Source of the DNA: Canna indica
Taxonomy: Eukaryota; Streptophyta; Magnoliopsida; Zingiberales; Cannaceae
Direction: 5' to 3'
DNA: 64,000 bases
NCBI GenBank assembly: GCA_034359265.1
Contig: CP136897.1
Span: 37,621,501 to 37,685,500, forward strand
Shown here in pieces: positions 45,272 to 57,379 of the stretch (its first letter is position 1; every line of letters starts with the position of its first letter). A program made the translations under genes and the position numbers. The notes below the pieces were generated by a model that was given only the letters and a program-made list of their open reading frames with translations, did not search any database and had not been told where the DNA came from.

Positions 45272-45638
45272 TTTTTTTTACTACCTATTTGATTGCACGA
45301 CGAGATCATTTTTTTTACCAATCTTTCTAACCAAACGTTAAGGACGGACGACGTCATCGACATAAAATTTGGCTGTCGATCGCCCGCGCGGGGCCCGCCG
45401 CAACCTCTACGGCCGGCTCGATCGACCAACCGGCCCGAAAAATTAAAATTTATAAATAAATAAGAAATATAACATTTCAATTATTATTTTTCGTTTTAAA
45501 CGGGCGTAACTCCGTGCATTATTGTCCGATTTCAGCTTTTCACGTGGCGCTAAAAGGCGCGCGAAGAGACGAAGAAAATGACCCCGAGCTATCCCTCGGA
45601 CGCTCACCCTTATTGGCCGACGATCAGAATTGCATGAC

Positions 45639-45756
45639 GGGTGCGATCATACCAGCACTAAAGCACCGGATCCCATCAGAACTTCGAAGTTAAGCGTGCT
45701 TGGGCGAGAGTAGTACTAGGATGGGTGACCCCCTAGGAAATCCTCGTGTTGCACCT
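45639..45756 (+). rRNA. 5S rRNA: 5S rRNA gene, copy 101
   Basis: C24A, C46T, G97A (box C), G102A. Same as copy 108. Confidence 0.95.
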
Positions 45757-46123
45757 TTTTTTTTACTACCTATTTGATTGCATGACGAGATCATTTTTTT
45801 TACCAATCTTTCTAACCAAACGTTAAGGACGGACGACGTCGTCGACATAAAATTTGGATGTCGATCGCCCGCGCGGGGCCCGCCGCAACCTCTACGGCCG
45901 GGTCGATCGACCAACCGATCCGAAAAATTAAAATTTATAAATAAATAAGAAATATAACATTTCAATTATTATTTTTCGTTTTAAACGGGCGTAACTCCGT
46001 GCATTATTGTCCGATTTCACCTTTTCACGTGGCGCTAAAAGGTGCGCGAAGAGACGAAGAAAATGACCCCGAGCTATCCCTCGGACGCTCACCCTTATTG
46101 GCCGACGATCAGAATTGCATGAC

Positions 46124-46241
46124 GGGTGCGATCATACCAGCACTAATGCACCGGATCCCATCAGAACTTCGAAGTTAAGCGTGCTTGGGCGAGAGTAGTA
46201 CTAGGATGGGTTACCCCCTGGGAAGTCCTCGTGTTGCACCT
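46124..46241 (+). rRNA. 5S rRNA: 5S rRNA gene, copy 102
   Basis: C24T, C46T, G89T. Confidence 0.95.
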
Positions 46242-46608
46242 TTTTTTTTACTACCTATTTGATTGCATGACGAGATCATTTTTTTTACCAATCTTTCTAT
46301 CCAAACGTTAAGGACGGACGACGTCGTCGACATAAAATTTGGATGTCGATCGCCCGCGCGGGGCCCGCCGCAACCTCTACGGCCGGCTCAATCGACCAAC
46401 CGATCCGAAAAATTAAAATTTATAAATAAATAAGAAATATAACATTTCAATTATTATTTTTCGTTTTAAACGGGCGTAACTCCGTGCATTATTGTCCGAT
46501 TTCATCTTTTCACGTGGCGCTAAAAGGTGCGCGAAGAGACGAAGAAAATGACCCCGAGCTATCCCTCGGACGCTCACCCTTATTAGCCGACGATCAGAAG
46601 TGCATGAT

Positions 46609-46726
46609 GGGTGCGATCATACCAGCACTAACGCATCGGATCCCATCAGAACTCCGAAGTTAAGCGTGCTTGGGCGAGAGTAGTACTAGGATGGGTGACC
46701 CCTTGGGAAGTCCTCGTGTTGCACCT
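46609..46726 (+). rRNA. 5S rRNA: 5S rRNA gene, copy 103
   Basis: C28T, C95T; T run TTTTTTTATAC; 4-bp expansion in the following spacer. Confidence 0.95.
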
Positions 46727-46932
46727 TTTTTTATACTACCCATTTGATTGCATGACGAGATCATTTTTTTTACCAATCTTTCTAACCAAACGTTAAGGAC
46801 GGACGACGTCGTCGACATAAAATTTGGCTGTGGATCGCCCGCGCGGGCGGGGCCCGCCGCAACCTCTACGGCCGGCTCGATCGACCAACCGACCCGAAAA
46901 ATTAAAATTTAAAAATAAATAAGAGAAATAAC

Positions 46933-47040
46933 ATACCAGCACTAACGCACCGGATCTCATCAGAACTCTGAATTTAAGCGTGCTTGGGCGAGAGTAGTAC
47001 TAGGATGGGTGACCCCCTGGGAAGTCCTCGTGTTGCACCT
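46933..47040 (+). pseudogene. 5S rRNA: Truncated 5S rRNA, copy 104 (lacks nt 1-10)
   Basis: C35T, C47T, G51T; T run TTTCTTTTTT. Confidence 0.93.
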
Positions 47041-47407
47041 TTCTTTTTTACTACCAATTTGATTGCACGACGAGATCATTTTTTTTACCAATCTTTCTAA
47101 CCAAACGTTAAGGACGGACGACATCGTCGACATAAAATTTGGCTGTCGATCGCCCGCGCGGGGCCCACCGCAAACTCAACGGCCGGCTCGATCGACCAAC
47201 CGACCCGAAAAATTAAATTTGTAAATAAATAAGAAATATAACATTTCAATTATTATTTTTCGTTTAAAACGGGCGTAACTCCGTGCATTATTGTCCGATT
47301 TCAGCTTTTCACGTGGCGCTAAAAGGCGCGCCAAGAGACGAAGAAAATGACCCCGAGCTATCCCTCGGACGCTCACCCTTATTAGCCGACGATCTGAATT
47401 GCATCAC

Positions 47408-47525
47408 GAGTGCGATCATACCAGCACTAACGCACAGGATCCCATCAGAACTCCGAAGTTAAGCGTGCTTGGGCGAGAGTAGTACTATGATGGGTGACCC
47501 CCTGGGAAGTCCTCGTGTTGCACCT
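47408..47525 (+). rRNA. 5S rRNA: 5S rRNA gene, copy 105
   Basis: G2A, C29A, G81T; continuous T run. Confidence 0.95.
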
Positions 47526-47892
47526 TTTTTTTTACTACCTATTTGATTGCACGACGAGATCATTTTTTTTACCAATCTTTCTAACCAAACGTTAAGGACG
47601 GACGACGTCATCGACATAAAATTTGGCTGTCGATCGCCCGCGCGGGGCCCGCCGCAACCTCTACGGCCGGCTCGATCGACCAACCGACCCGAAAAATTAA
47701 AATTTGTAAATAAATAAGAAAAATAACATTTCATTTATTATTTTTTGTTTAAAACGGGCGTAACTTCGTGCATCATTGTCCGATTTCATCTTTTCACGTG
47801 GCGCTAAAAGGCGCGCGAAGAGACGAAGAAAATGACCCCGAGCTATCCCTCGGACGCTCAACCTTATTAGCCGACGATCAGAAGTGCACGAC

Positions 47893-48010
47893 GGGTGCGA
47901 TCATACCAGCACTAACGCACCGGATCCCATCAGAACTCCGAAGTTAAGCGTGCTTGGGCGAGAGTAGTACTAGGATGGGTGACCCCCTAGGAAGTCCTCG
48001 TGTTGCACCT
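47893..48010 (+). rRNA. 5S rRNA: 5S rRNA gene, copy 106
   Basis: Single change G97A at the last base of box C. Confidence 0.97.
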
Positions 48011-48377
48011 TTTTTTTTACTACCTATTTGATTGCACGACGAGATCATTTTTTTTACCAATCTTTCTAACCAAACGTTAAGGACGGACGACGTCGTCGAC
48101 ATAAAATTTGGTTATGGATCGTCCGCGCGGGGCCCGCCGCAACCTCTACGGCCGGCTCAATCGACCAACCGATCCGAAAAATTAAAATTTGTAAATAAAT
48201 AAGAAAAATAACATTTCAATTATTATTTTTCGTTTAAAATGGGCGTAACTCCGTGCATTATTGTCCGATTTCATCTTTTCACGTGGCGCTAAAAGGCGCG
48301 CGAAGAGACGAAGAAAATGACCCCGAGCTATCCCTCGGACGGTCACCCTTATTAGCCGACGATCAGAAGTGGATCAC

Positions 48378-48495
48378 GGGTTCGATCATACCAGCACAAA
48401 CGCACCGGATCCCAACAGAACTACGAAGTTAAGCGTGCTTGGGCGAGAGTAGTACTAGGATAGGTGACCCCCTGGGAAGTCCTCGTGTTGCACCT
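48378..48495 (+). rRNA. 5S rRNA: 5S rRNA gene, copy 107
   Basis: G5T, T21A, T38A, C46A, G85A. First of the G5T/T21A class (107, 112, 113, 114, 118). Confidence 0.95.
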
Positions 48496-48862
48496 TTTTT
48501 TTTACTACCTATTTGATTGCACGACGAGATCATTTTTTTTACCAATCTTTCTAACCAAACGTTAAGGACGGACGACGTCGTCGACATAAAATTTGGCTGT
48601 GGATCGTCCGTGCGGGGCCCGCCGCAACCTCTACGGCCGGCTCAATCGACCAACCGACCCGAAAAATTAAAATTTGTAAATAAATAAGAAATATAACATT
48701 TCAATTATTATTTTTCGTTTAAAACGGGCGTAACTCCGTGCATTATTGTCCGATTTCAGCTTTTCACGTGGCGCTAAAAGGCGCGCGAAGAGACGAAGAA
48801 AATGACCCCGAGCTATCCCTCGGACGCTCACCCTTATTGGCCGACGATCAGAATTGCATGAC

Positions 48863-48980
48863 GGGTGCGATCATACCAGCACTAAAGCACCGGATCCCAT
48901 CAGAACTTCGAAGTTAAGCGTGCTTGGGCGAGAGTAGTACTAGGATGGGTGACCCCCTAGGAAATCCTCGTGTTGCACCT
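48863..48980 (+). rRNA. 5S rRNA: 5S rRNA gene, copy 108
   Basis: C24A, C46T, G97A, G102A; same gene as copy 101 but followed by the spacer type that normally follows truncated copies. Confidence 0.95.
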
Positions 48981-49346
48981 TTTTTTTTACTACCTATTTG
49001 ATTGCACGACGAGATCATTTTTTTTACCAATCTTTCTAACCAAACGTTAAGGACGGACGACGTCGTCGACATAAAATTTGGCTGTCGATCGCCCGCGCGG
49101 GGCCCACCGCAAACTCAACGGCCGGCTCGATCGACCAACCGACCCGAAAAATTAAATTTGTAAATAAATAAGAAATATAACATTTCAATTATTATTTTTC
49201 GTTTAAAACGGGCGTACCTCCGTGCATTATTGTCCGATTTCAGCTTTTCACGTGGCGCTAAAAGGCGCGCCAAGAGACGAAGAAAATGACCCCGAGCTAT
49301 CCCTCGGACGCTCGCCCTTATTAGCCGACAATCAGAATTGCATCAC

Positions 49347-49464
49347 TAGTGCGATCATACCAGCACTAACGCACCGGATCCCATGAGAACTCCGAAGTTA
49401 AGCGTGCTTGGGCGAGAGTAGTACTATGATGGGTGACCCCCTGGGAAGTCCTCGTGTTGCACCT
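49347..49464 (+). rRNA. 5S rRNA: 5S rRNA gene, copy 109
   Basis: G1T, G2A, C39G, G81T; start boundary less clear because the first two bases are changed. Confidence 0.93.
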
Positions 49465-49831
49465 TTTTTTTTACTACCTATTTGATTGCACGACGAGATC
49501 ATTTTTTTTACCAATCTTTCTAACCAAACGTTAAGGACGGACGACGTCATCGACATAAAATTTGGCTGTCGATCGCCCGCGCGGGGCCCGCCGCAACCTC
49601 TACGGCCGGCTCGATCGACCAACCGGCCCGAAAAATTAAAATTTGTAAATAAATAAGAAAAATAACATTTCATTTATTATTTTTCGTTTAAAACGGGCGT
49701 AACTTCGTGCATCATTGTCCGATTTTATCTTTTCACGTGGCGCTAAAAGACGCGCGAAGAGACGAAGAAAATCGCCCCGAGCTATCCCTCGGACGCTCAA
49801 CCTTATTAGCCGACGATCAGAAGTGCACGAC

Positions 49832-49949
49832 GGGTGCGATCATACCAGCACTAACGCACCGGATCCCATCAGAACTCCGAAGTTAAGCGTGCTTGGGCGA
49901 GAGTAGTACTAGGATGGGTGACCCCCTGGGAAGTCCTCGTGTTGCACCT
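49832..49949 (+). rRNA. 5S rRNA: 5S rRNA gene, copy 110
   Basis: Identical to the reference gene; A at -1 differs from the usual C only if the preceding CGAC is read otherwise; here CGAC gives C at -1. T run TTTTTTTTCCTACC. Confidence 0.97.
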
Positions 49950-50151
49950 TTTTTTTTCCTACCTATTTGATTGCACGACGAGATCATTTTTTTTACCAAT
50001 CTTCCTAACCAAACGTTAAAGACGGACGACGTCGTCGACATAAAATTTGGCTGTGGATCGCCCGCGCGGGGCCCGCCGCAACCTCTACGGCCGGCTCGAT
50101 CGACCAACCGACCCGAAAAATTAAAATTTGTAAATAAATAAGAAAAATAAC

Positions 50152-50259
50152 ATACCAGCACTAACGCACCGGATCCCATTAGAACTCCGAAGTTAAGCGT
50201 GCTTGGGCGAGAGTAGTACTAGGATGGTTGACCCCCTGGGAAGTCCTCGTGTTGCACCT
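50152..50259 (+). pseudogene. 5S rRNA: Truncated 5S rRNA, copy 111 (lacks nt 1-10)
   Basis: Same junction, but a nearly normal body: C39T, G87T (box C) only; box A intact and BamHI site present. Shows the deletion on a third gene background. Confidence 0.93.
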
Positions 50260-50627
50260 TTTTTTTTTACTACCAATTTGATTGCACGACGAGATCATTT
50301 TTTTTACCAATCTTTCTAACCAAACGTTAAGGACGGACGACGTCGTCGACATAAAATTTGGCTGTCGTTCGCCCGCGCGGGGCCCGCCGCAACCTCTACG
50401 ACCGGCTCGATCGACCAACCGACCCGAAAAATTAAAATTTGTAAATAAATAAGAAAAATAACATTTCAATTATTATTTTTCGTTTAAAACGGGCGTAACT
50501 CCGTGCATTATTGTCCGATTTCAGCTTTTCACGTGGCGCTAAAAGGCGCGCGAAGAGACGAAGAAAATGACCCCGAGCTATCCCTCGGACGGTCACCCTT
50601 TTTAGCCGACGATCAGAAGTGCATCAC

Positions 50628-50745
50628 GGGTTCGATCATACCAGCACAAACGCACCGGATCCCATCAGAACTACGAAGTTAAGCGTGCTTGGGCGAGAGT
50701 AGTACTAGGATGGGTGACCCCCTGGGAAGTCCTCGTGTTGCACCT
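50628..50745 (+). rRNA. 5S rRNA: 5S rRNA gene, copy 112
   Basis: G5T, T21A, C46A; internal promoter unchanged. Confidence 0.95.
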
Positions 50746-51112
50746 TTTTTTTTACTACCTATTTGATTGCACGACGAGATCATTTTTTTTACCAATCTTT
50801 CTAACCAAACGTTAAGGACGGACGACGTCGTCGACATAAATTTTGGCTGTGGATCGTCCGCGCGGGGCCCGCCGCAACCTCTACGGCCGGCTCAATCGAC
50901 CAACCGACCCGAAAAATTAAAATTTGTAAATAAATAAGAAAAATAACATTTCAATTATTATTTTTCGTTTAAAACGGGCGTAACTCCGTGCATTATTGTC
51001 CGATTTCATCTTTTCACGTGGCGCTAAAAGGCGCGCGAAGAGACGAAGAAAATGACCCCGAGCTATCCCTCGGACGGTCACCCTTATTAGCCGACGATCA
51101 GAAGTGCATCAC

Positions 51113-51230
51113 GGGTTCGATCATACCAGCACAAACGCATCGGATCCCATCAGAACTCCGAAGTTAAGCGTGCTTGGGCGAAAGTTGTACTAGGATGGCT
51201 GACCCCCTGGGAAGTCCTCGTGTTGCACCT
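51113..51230 (+). rRNA. 5S rRNA: 5S rRNA gene, copy 113
   Basis: G5T, T21A, C28T, G70A, A74T, G87C. Confidence 0.94.
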
Positions 51231-51597
51231 TTTTTTTTACTACCTATTTGATTGCACGACGAGATCATTTTTTTTACCAATCTTTCTAACCAAACGTTAA
51301 GGACGGACGACGTCGTCGACATAAAATTTGGCTGTGGATCGTCCGCGCGGGGCCCGCCGCAACCTCTACGGCCGGCTCAATCGACCAACCGACCCGAAAA
51401 ATTAAAATTTGTAAATAAATAAGAAAAATAACATTTCAATTATTATTTTTCGCTTAAAACGGGCGTAACGCCGTGCATTATTGTCCGATTTCAGCTTTTC
51501 ACGTGGCGCTAAAAGGCGCGCGAAGAGACGAAGAAAATGACCCCGAGCTATCCCTCGGACGGTCACCCTTATTAGCCGACGATCAGAAGTGCATCAC

Positions 51598-51715
51598 GGG
51601 TTCGATCATACCAGCACAAACGCACCGGATCCCATCAGAACTCCGAAGTTAAGCGTGCTTGGGCGAAAGTAGTACTAGTATGGGTGACCCCCTGGGAAGT
51701 CCTCGTGTTGTACCT
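51598..51715 (+). rRNA. 5S rRNA: 5S rRNA gene, copy 114
   Basis: G5T, T21A, G70A (intermediate element), G82T (box C), C114T. Confidence 0.94.
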
Positions 51716-52082
51716 TTTTTTTTACTACCTATTTGATTGCACGACGAGATCATTTTTTTTACCAATCTTTCTAACCAAACGTTAAGGACGGACGACGTCA
51801 TCGACATAAAATTTGGCTGTCGATCGCCCGCGCGGGGCCCGCCGCAACCTCTACGGCCGGCTCGATCGATCAACCGACCCGAAAAATTAAAATTTGTAAA
51901 TAAATAAGAAAAATAACATTTCATTTATTATTTTTCATTTAAAACGGGCGTAACTTCGTGCATTATTGTCCGATTTCATCTTTTCACGTGGCGCTAAAAG
52001 GGGCGCGAAGAGACGAAGAAAATGACCCCGAGCTATCCCTCGGACGTTCAACCTTATTAGCCGACGATCAGAAGTGCACGAC

Positions 52083-52200
52083 GGGTGCGATCATACCAGC
52101 ACTAACGCACCGGATCCCATCAGAACTCCGAAGTTAAGCGTGCTTGGGCGAGAGTAGTACTAGGATGGGTGAACCCCTGGGAAGTCCTCGTGTTGCATCT
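52083..52200 (+). rRNA. 5S rRNA: 5S rRNA gene, copy 115
   Basis: C91A (box C), C116T (G3-U116 wobble). Confidence 0.96.
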
Positions 52201-52567
52201 TTTTTTTTACTACCTATTTGATTGCACGACGAGATCATTTTTTTTACCAATCTTTCTAACCAAACGTTAAGGACGGACGACGTCGTCGACATAAAATTTG
52301 GCTGTCGATCGCCCGCGCGGGGCCCGCCGCAATCTCTACGGCCGGCTCGATCGACCAACCGACCCGAAAAATTAAAATTTGTAAATAAATAAGAAAAATA
52401 ACTTTTCATTTATTATTTTTCGTTTAAAACGGGCGTAACTTCGTGCATTATTGTCCGATTTCATCTTTTCACGTGGCGCTAAAAGGCGCGCGAAGAGACG
52501 AAGAAAATGACCCCGAGCAATCCCTCGGACGCTCACCCTTATTAGCCGACGATCAGAAGTGCATGAC

Positions 52568-52685
52568 GGGTGCTTTCATACCAGCACTAACGCACCGGAT
52601 CCCATCAGAACTCCGAAGTTAAGCGTGCTTGGGCGAGAGTAGTACTAGGATTGGTGAACCCCTGGGAAGTCCTCGTGTTGTATCT
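52568..52685 (+). rRNA. 5S rRNA: 5S rRNA gene, copy 116
   Basis: G7T, A8T (GTGCTTTC), G85T, C91A, C114T, C116T. Helix I is weakened on both strands. Same as copies 121, 122 and 126. Confidence 0.93.
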
Positions 52686-53048
52686 TTTTTTTTACTACCT
52701 ATTTGATTGCACGACGAGATCATTTTTTTTACTAATCTTTCTAACCAAACGTTAAGGACGGACGACGTCGTCGACATAAAATTTCGCTGTCGATCGCCCG
52801 CGCGGGGCCCGCCGCAACCTCTACGGCAGGCTCGATCGACCAACCGACCCGAAAAATTAAAATTTGTAAATAAATAAGAAAAATAACATTTCAATTATTA
52901 TTTTTGTTTAAAACGGGCGTAACTCCGTGCATTATTGTCCGATTTTAGCTTTTCACGTGACGCTAAATGGGCGAAGAGACGAAGAAAATGACCCCGGGCT
53001 ATCCCTCGGACGCTCACCCTTATTAGCCGACGATCAGAAGTGCACGAA

Positions 53049-53166
53049 GGGTGCGATCATACCAGCACTAACGCACCGGATCCCATCAGAACTCCAAAGT
53101 TAAGCGTGCTTGGGCGAGTGTAGTACTAGGATGGGTGACCCCCTGGGAAGTCCTCGTGTTGCACCT
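53049..53166 (+). rRNA. 5S rRNA: 5S rRNA gene, copy 117
   Basis: G48A, A71T. A at -1. The following spacer lacks 13 bp between TTTACCAA and ACGTTAAGG. Confidence 0.95.
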
Positions 53167-53520
53167 TTTTTTTTACTACTTATTTGATTGCACGACGAGA
53201 TCATTTTTTTTACCAAACGTTAAGGACGGACGACGTCGTTGATAAAAAATTTGGCTGTCGATCGCCCGCGCGGGGCCTGCCGCAACCTCTACGGCCGGCT
53301 CGATCGACCAACCGACCCGAAAAATTAAAATATGTAAATAAATAAGAAAAATAACATTTCAATTATTATTTTTCGTTTAAAACGGGCGTAACTCCGTGCA
53401 TTATTGTCCGATTTCAGCTTTTCACGTGGCGCTAAAAGGCGCGCGAAGAGACGAAGAAAATGACCCTGAGCTATCCCTCGGACGGTCACCCTTATTAGCC
53501 GACGATCAGAAGTGCATCAC

Positions 53521-53638
53521 GGATTCGATCATACCAGCACAAACGCACCGGATCCCATCAGAACTCCGAAGTTAAGCGTGCTTGGGCGAAAGTAGTACTA
53601 GGATGGGTGACCCCCTGGGAAGTCCTCGTGTTGTACCT
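53521..53638 (+). rRNA. 5S rRNA: 5S rRNA gene, copy 118
   Basis: G3A, G5T, T21A, G70A, C114T; partner of copy 114. Confidence 0.94.
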
Positions 53639-54005
53639 TTTTTTTTACTACCTATTTGATTGCACGACGAGATCATTTTTTTTACCAATCTTTCTAACCA
53701 AACGTTAAGGACGGACGACGTCATCGACATAAAATTTGGCTGTCGATCGCCCGCGCGGGGCCCGCCGCAACCTCTACGGCCGGCTCGATCGACCAACCGA
53801 CCCGAAAAATTAAAATTTGTAAATAAATAAGAAAAATAACATTTCATTTATTATTTTTCATTTAAAACGGGCGTAACTTCGTGCATTATTGTCCGATTTC
53901 ATCTTTTCACGTGGCGCTAAAAGGGGCGCGAAGAGACGAAGAAAATGACCCCGAGCTATCCCTCGGACGTTCAACCTTATTAGCCGACGATCAGAAGTGC
54001 ACGAC

Positions 54006-54123
54006 GGGTGCGATCATACCAGCACTAACGCACCGGATCCCATCAGAACTCCGAAGTTAAGCGTGCTTGGGCGAGAGTAGTACTAGGATGGGTGACCCCC
54101 TGGGAAGTCCTCGTGTTGCACCT
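54006..54123 (+). rRNA. 5S rRNA: 5S rRNA gene, copy 119
   Basis: Identical to the reference gene. The second spacer T tract is broken by G and the palindrome reads GACGTCTCGAC (one base lost). Confidence 0.97.
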
Positions 54124-54489
54124 TTTTTTTTACTACATATTTGATTGCACGACGAGATCATTTGTTTTACCAATCTTTCAAACCAAACGTTAAGGACGGA
54201 CGACGTCTCGACATAAAATTTGGCTGTCGATCGCCCGCGCGGGGCCCGCCGCAACCTCTACGGCCGGCTCGATCGACCAACCGACCCGAAAAATTAAAAT
54301 TTGTAAATAAATATGAAAAATAACATTTCATTTATTATTTTTCGTTTAAAACGGGCGTAACATCGTGCATTATTGTCCGATTTCATCTTTTCACGTTGCG
54401 ATAAATGGCGCGCGAAGAGACGAAGAAAATGACCCCGATCAATCCCTCGGACTCTCACCCTTATTAGCCGACGATCAGAAGTGCATGAC

Positions 54490-54607
54490 GGGTGCTTTCA
54501 TACCAGCACTAACGCACCGGATCCCATCAGAACTCCGAAGTTAAGCGTGCTTGGGCGAGAGTAGTACTAGGATGGGTGAACCCCTGGGAAGTCCTCGTGT
54601 TGCATCT
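54490..54607 (+). rRNA. 5S rRNA: 5S rRNA gene, copy 120
   Basis: G7T, A8T, C91A, C116T: a hybrid of the copy 116 start and the copy 115 end. Confidence 0.94.
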
Positions 54608-54974
54608 TTTTTTTTACTACCTATTTGATTGCACGACGAGATCATTTTTTTTACCAATCTTTCTAACCAAACGTTAAGGACGGACGACGTCGTCGACATA
54701 AAATTTGGCTGTCGATCGCCCGCGCGGGGCCCGCCGCAACCTCTACGGACGGCTCGATCGACCAACCGACCCGAAAAATTAAAATTTGTAAATAAATAAG
54801 AAAAATAACTTTTCATTTATTATTTTTCGTTTAAAACGGGCGTAACTTCGTGCATTATTGTCCGATTTCATCTTTTCACGTGGCGCTAAAAGGCGCGCGA
54901 AGAGACGAAGAAAATGACCCCGAGCAATCCCTCGGACGCTCACCCTTATTAGCCGACGATCAGAAGTGCATGAC

Positions 54975-55092
54975 GGGTGCTTTCATACCAGCACTAACGC
55001 ACCGGATCCCATCAGAACTCCGAAGTTAAGCGTGCTTGGGCGAGAGTAGTACTAGGATTGGTGAACCCCTGGGAAGTCCTCGTGTTGTATCT
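54975..55092 (+). rRNA. 5S rRNA: 5S rRNA gene, copy 121
   Basis: G7T, A8T, G85T, C91A, C114T, C116T. Confidence 0.93.
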
Positions 55093-55459
55093 TTTTTTTT
55101 ACTACCTATTTGATTGCACGACGAGATCATTTTTTTTACTAATCTTTCTAACCAAACGTTAAGGACGGACGACGTCGTCGACATAAAATTTCGCTGTCGA
55201 TCGCCCGCGCGGGGCCCGCCGCAACCTCTACGGCAGGCTCGATCGACCAACCGACCCGAAAAATTAAAATTTGTAAATAAATAAGAAAAATAACATTTCA
55301 TTTATTATTTTTCGTTTAAAACGGGCGTAACATCGTGCATTATTGTCCGATTTCATCTTTTCACGTTGCGATAAATGGCGCGCGAAGAGACGAAGAAAAT
55401 GACCCCGATCAATCCCTCGGACTCTCACCCTTATTAGCCGACGATCAGAAGTGCATGAC

Positions 55460-55577
55460 GGGTGCTTTCATACCAGCACTAACGCACCGGATCCCATCAG
55501 AACTCCGAAGTTAAGCGTGCTTGGGCGAGAGTAGTACTAGGATTGGTGAACCCCTGGGAAGTCCTCGTGTTGTATCT
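55460..55577 (+). rRNA. 5S rRNA: 5S rRNA gene, copy 122
   Basis: Same changes as copy 121; the upstream spacer has CACGTTGCGATAAATGG, so the CACGTG core is lost. Confidence 0.93.
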
Positions 55578-55940
55578 TTTTTTTTACTACCTATTTGATT
55601 GCACGACGAGATCATTTTTTTTACTAATCTTTCTAACCAAACGTTAAGGACGGACGACGTCGTCGACATAAAATTTCGCTGTCGATCGCCCGCGCGGGGC
55701 CCGCCGCAACCTCTACGGCAGGCTCGATCGACCAACCGACCCGAAAAATTAAAATTTGTAAATAAATAAGAAAAATAACATTTCAATTATTATTTTTGTT
55801 TAAAACGGGCGTAACTCCGTGCATTATTGTCCGATTTTAGCTTTTCACGTGACGCTAAATGCGCGAAGAGACGAAGAAAATGACCCCGGGCTATCCCTCG
55901 GACGCTCACCCTTATTAGCCGACGATCAGATGTGCACGAA

Positions 55941-56058
55941 GGGTGCGATCATACCAGCACTAACGCACCGGATCCCATCAGAACTCCAAAGTTAAGCGTG
56001 CTTGGGCGAGAGTAGTACTAGGATGGGTGACCCCCTGGGAAGTCCTCGTGTTGCCCCT
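55941..56058 (+). rRNA. 5S rRNA: 5S rRNA gene, copy 123
   Basis: G48A, A115C; internal promoter unchanged; A at -1; 13-bp spacer deletion follows. Confidence 0.95.
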
Positions 56059-56412
56059 TTTTTTTTACTACTTATTTGATTGCACGACGAGATCATTTTT
56101 TTTACCAAACGTAAAGGACGGACGACGTCGTTGATAAAAAATTTGGCTGTCGATCGCCCGCGCGGGGCCTGCCGCAACCTCTACGGCCGGCTCGATCGAC
56201 CAACCGACCCGAAAAATTAAAATATGTAAATAAATAAGAAAAATAACATTTCAATTATTATTTTTCGTTTAAAACGGGCGTAACTCTGTGCATTATTGTC
56301 CGATTTCAGCTTTTCACGTGGCGCTAAAAGGCGCGCGAAGAGACGAAGAAAATGACCCTGAGCTATCCCTCGGACGCTCACCCTTATTAGCCGACGATCA
56401 GAAGTGCACGAC

Positions 56413-56530
56413 GGTTGCGATCATACCAGCACTAACGTACCGGATCCCATCAGAACTCCGAAGTTAAGCGTCCTTGGGCGAGAGTAGTACTAGGATGGGT
56501 GACCGCCTGGGAAGTCCTCGTGTTGCATCT
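56413..56530 (+). rRNA. 5S rRNA: 5S rRNA gene, copy 124
   Basis: G3T, C26T, G60C (box A), C93G (box C), C116T. G3T and C116T hit the two partners of one helix I pair and do not restore pairing. Confidence 0.94.
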
Positions 56531-56894
56531 TTTTTTTTACTACCTATTTGATTGAACGACGAGATCATTTTTTTTACCAATCTTTCTAACCAAACGTTAA
56601 GGACGGACGACGTCGTCGACATAAAATTTGGCTCTTGATCGCCCGCGCGGGGCCCGCCGCAACCTCTTCGGCCGGCTCGATCGACCAACCGACTCGAAAA
56701 GTTAAAATTTGTAAATAAATAAGAATAACATTTCAATTATTATTTTTCGTTTAAAACGGGCGTAACTCCGTGCATTATTGTTCGATTTTAGCTTTTCACG
56801 TGGCGCTGAAAGGCGCGCGAAGAGACGAAGAAAATGACCCCGAGCTGTCCCTCGGACGCTGACCCTTATTAGCCGACGATCAGAATTGCATGAC

Positions 56895-57012
56895 GGGTGC
56901 GATCATACCAGCACTAACGCACCAGATCCCATCAAAACTTCGAACTTAAGCGTGCTTGATCGAGAGTAGTACTAGGATGGGTGAACCCCTGGGAAGTCCT
57001 CGTGTTGCTTCT
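56895..57012 (+). rRNA. 5S rRNA: 5S rRNA gene, copy 125
   Basis: Edge-type unit inside the core: G30A, G41A, C46T, G51C (box A), G65A, G66T, C91A, A115T, C116T. Ends TTGCTTCT. Confidence 0.93.
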
Positions 57013-57379
57013 TTTTTTTTACTACCTATTTGATTGCACGACGAGATCATTTTTTTTACCAATCTTTCTAACCAAACGTTAAGGACGGACGACGTCGTCG
57101 ACATAAAATTTGGCTGTCGATCGCCCGCGCGGGGCCCGCCGCAACCTCTACGGACGGCTCGATCGACCAACCGACCCGAAAAATTAAAATTTGTAAATAA
57201 ATAAGAAAAATAACTTTTCATTTATTATTTTTCGTTTAAAACGGGCGTAACTTCGTGCATTATTGTCCGATTTCATCTTTTCACGTGGCGCTAAAAGGCG
57301 CGCGAAGAGACGAAGAAAATGACCCCGAGCAATCCCTCGGACGCTCACCCTTATTAGCCGACGATCAGAAGTGCATGAC

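Larger units (their letters stand above)
46124..46932 (+). repeat. Higher-order repeat F, second copy
   Basis: Copies 102 and 103 and the spacer up to truncated copy 104, with the same 4-bp expansion as the first copy. Confidence 0.78.
55460..57379 (+). repeat. Higher-order repeat I, first copy (4 units, 1,920 bp)
   Basis: Copies 122-125. Copies 126-129 repeat the order at 1,920 bp; a shorter relative (offset 1,923 bp) links copies 114-115 with 118-119. Confidence 0.86.

Noticed and set aside
6735..50259. Truncated units as a separate small-RNA gene family
   Set aside because: The body is plainly 5S nt 11-118 with 5S terminator; without RNA data a new function cannot be supported, so they are listed as pseudogenes.
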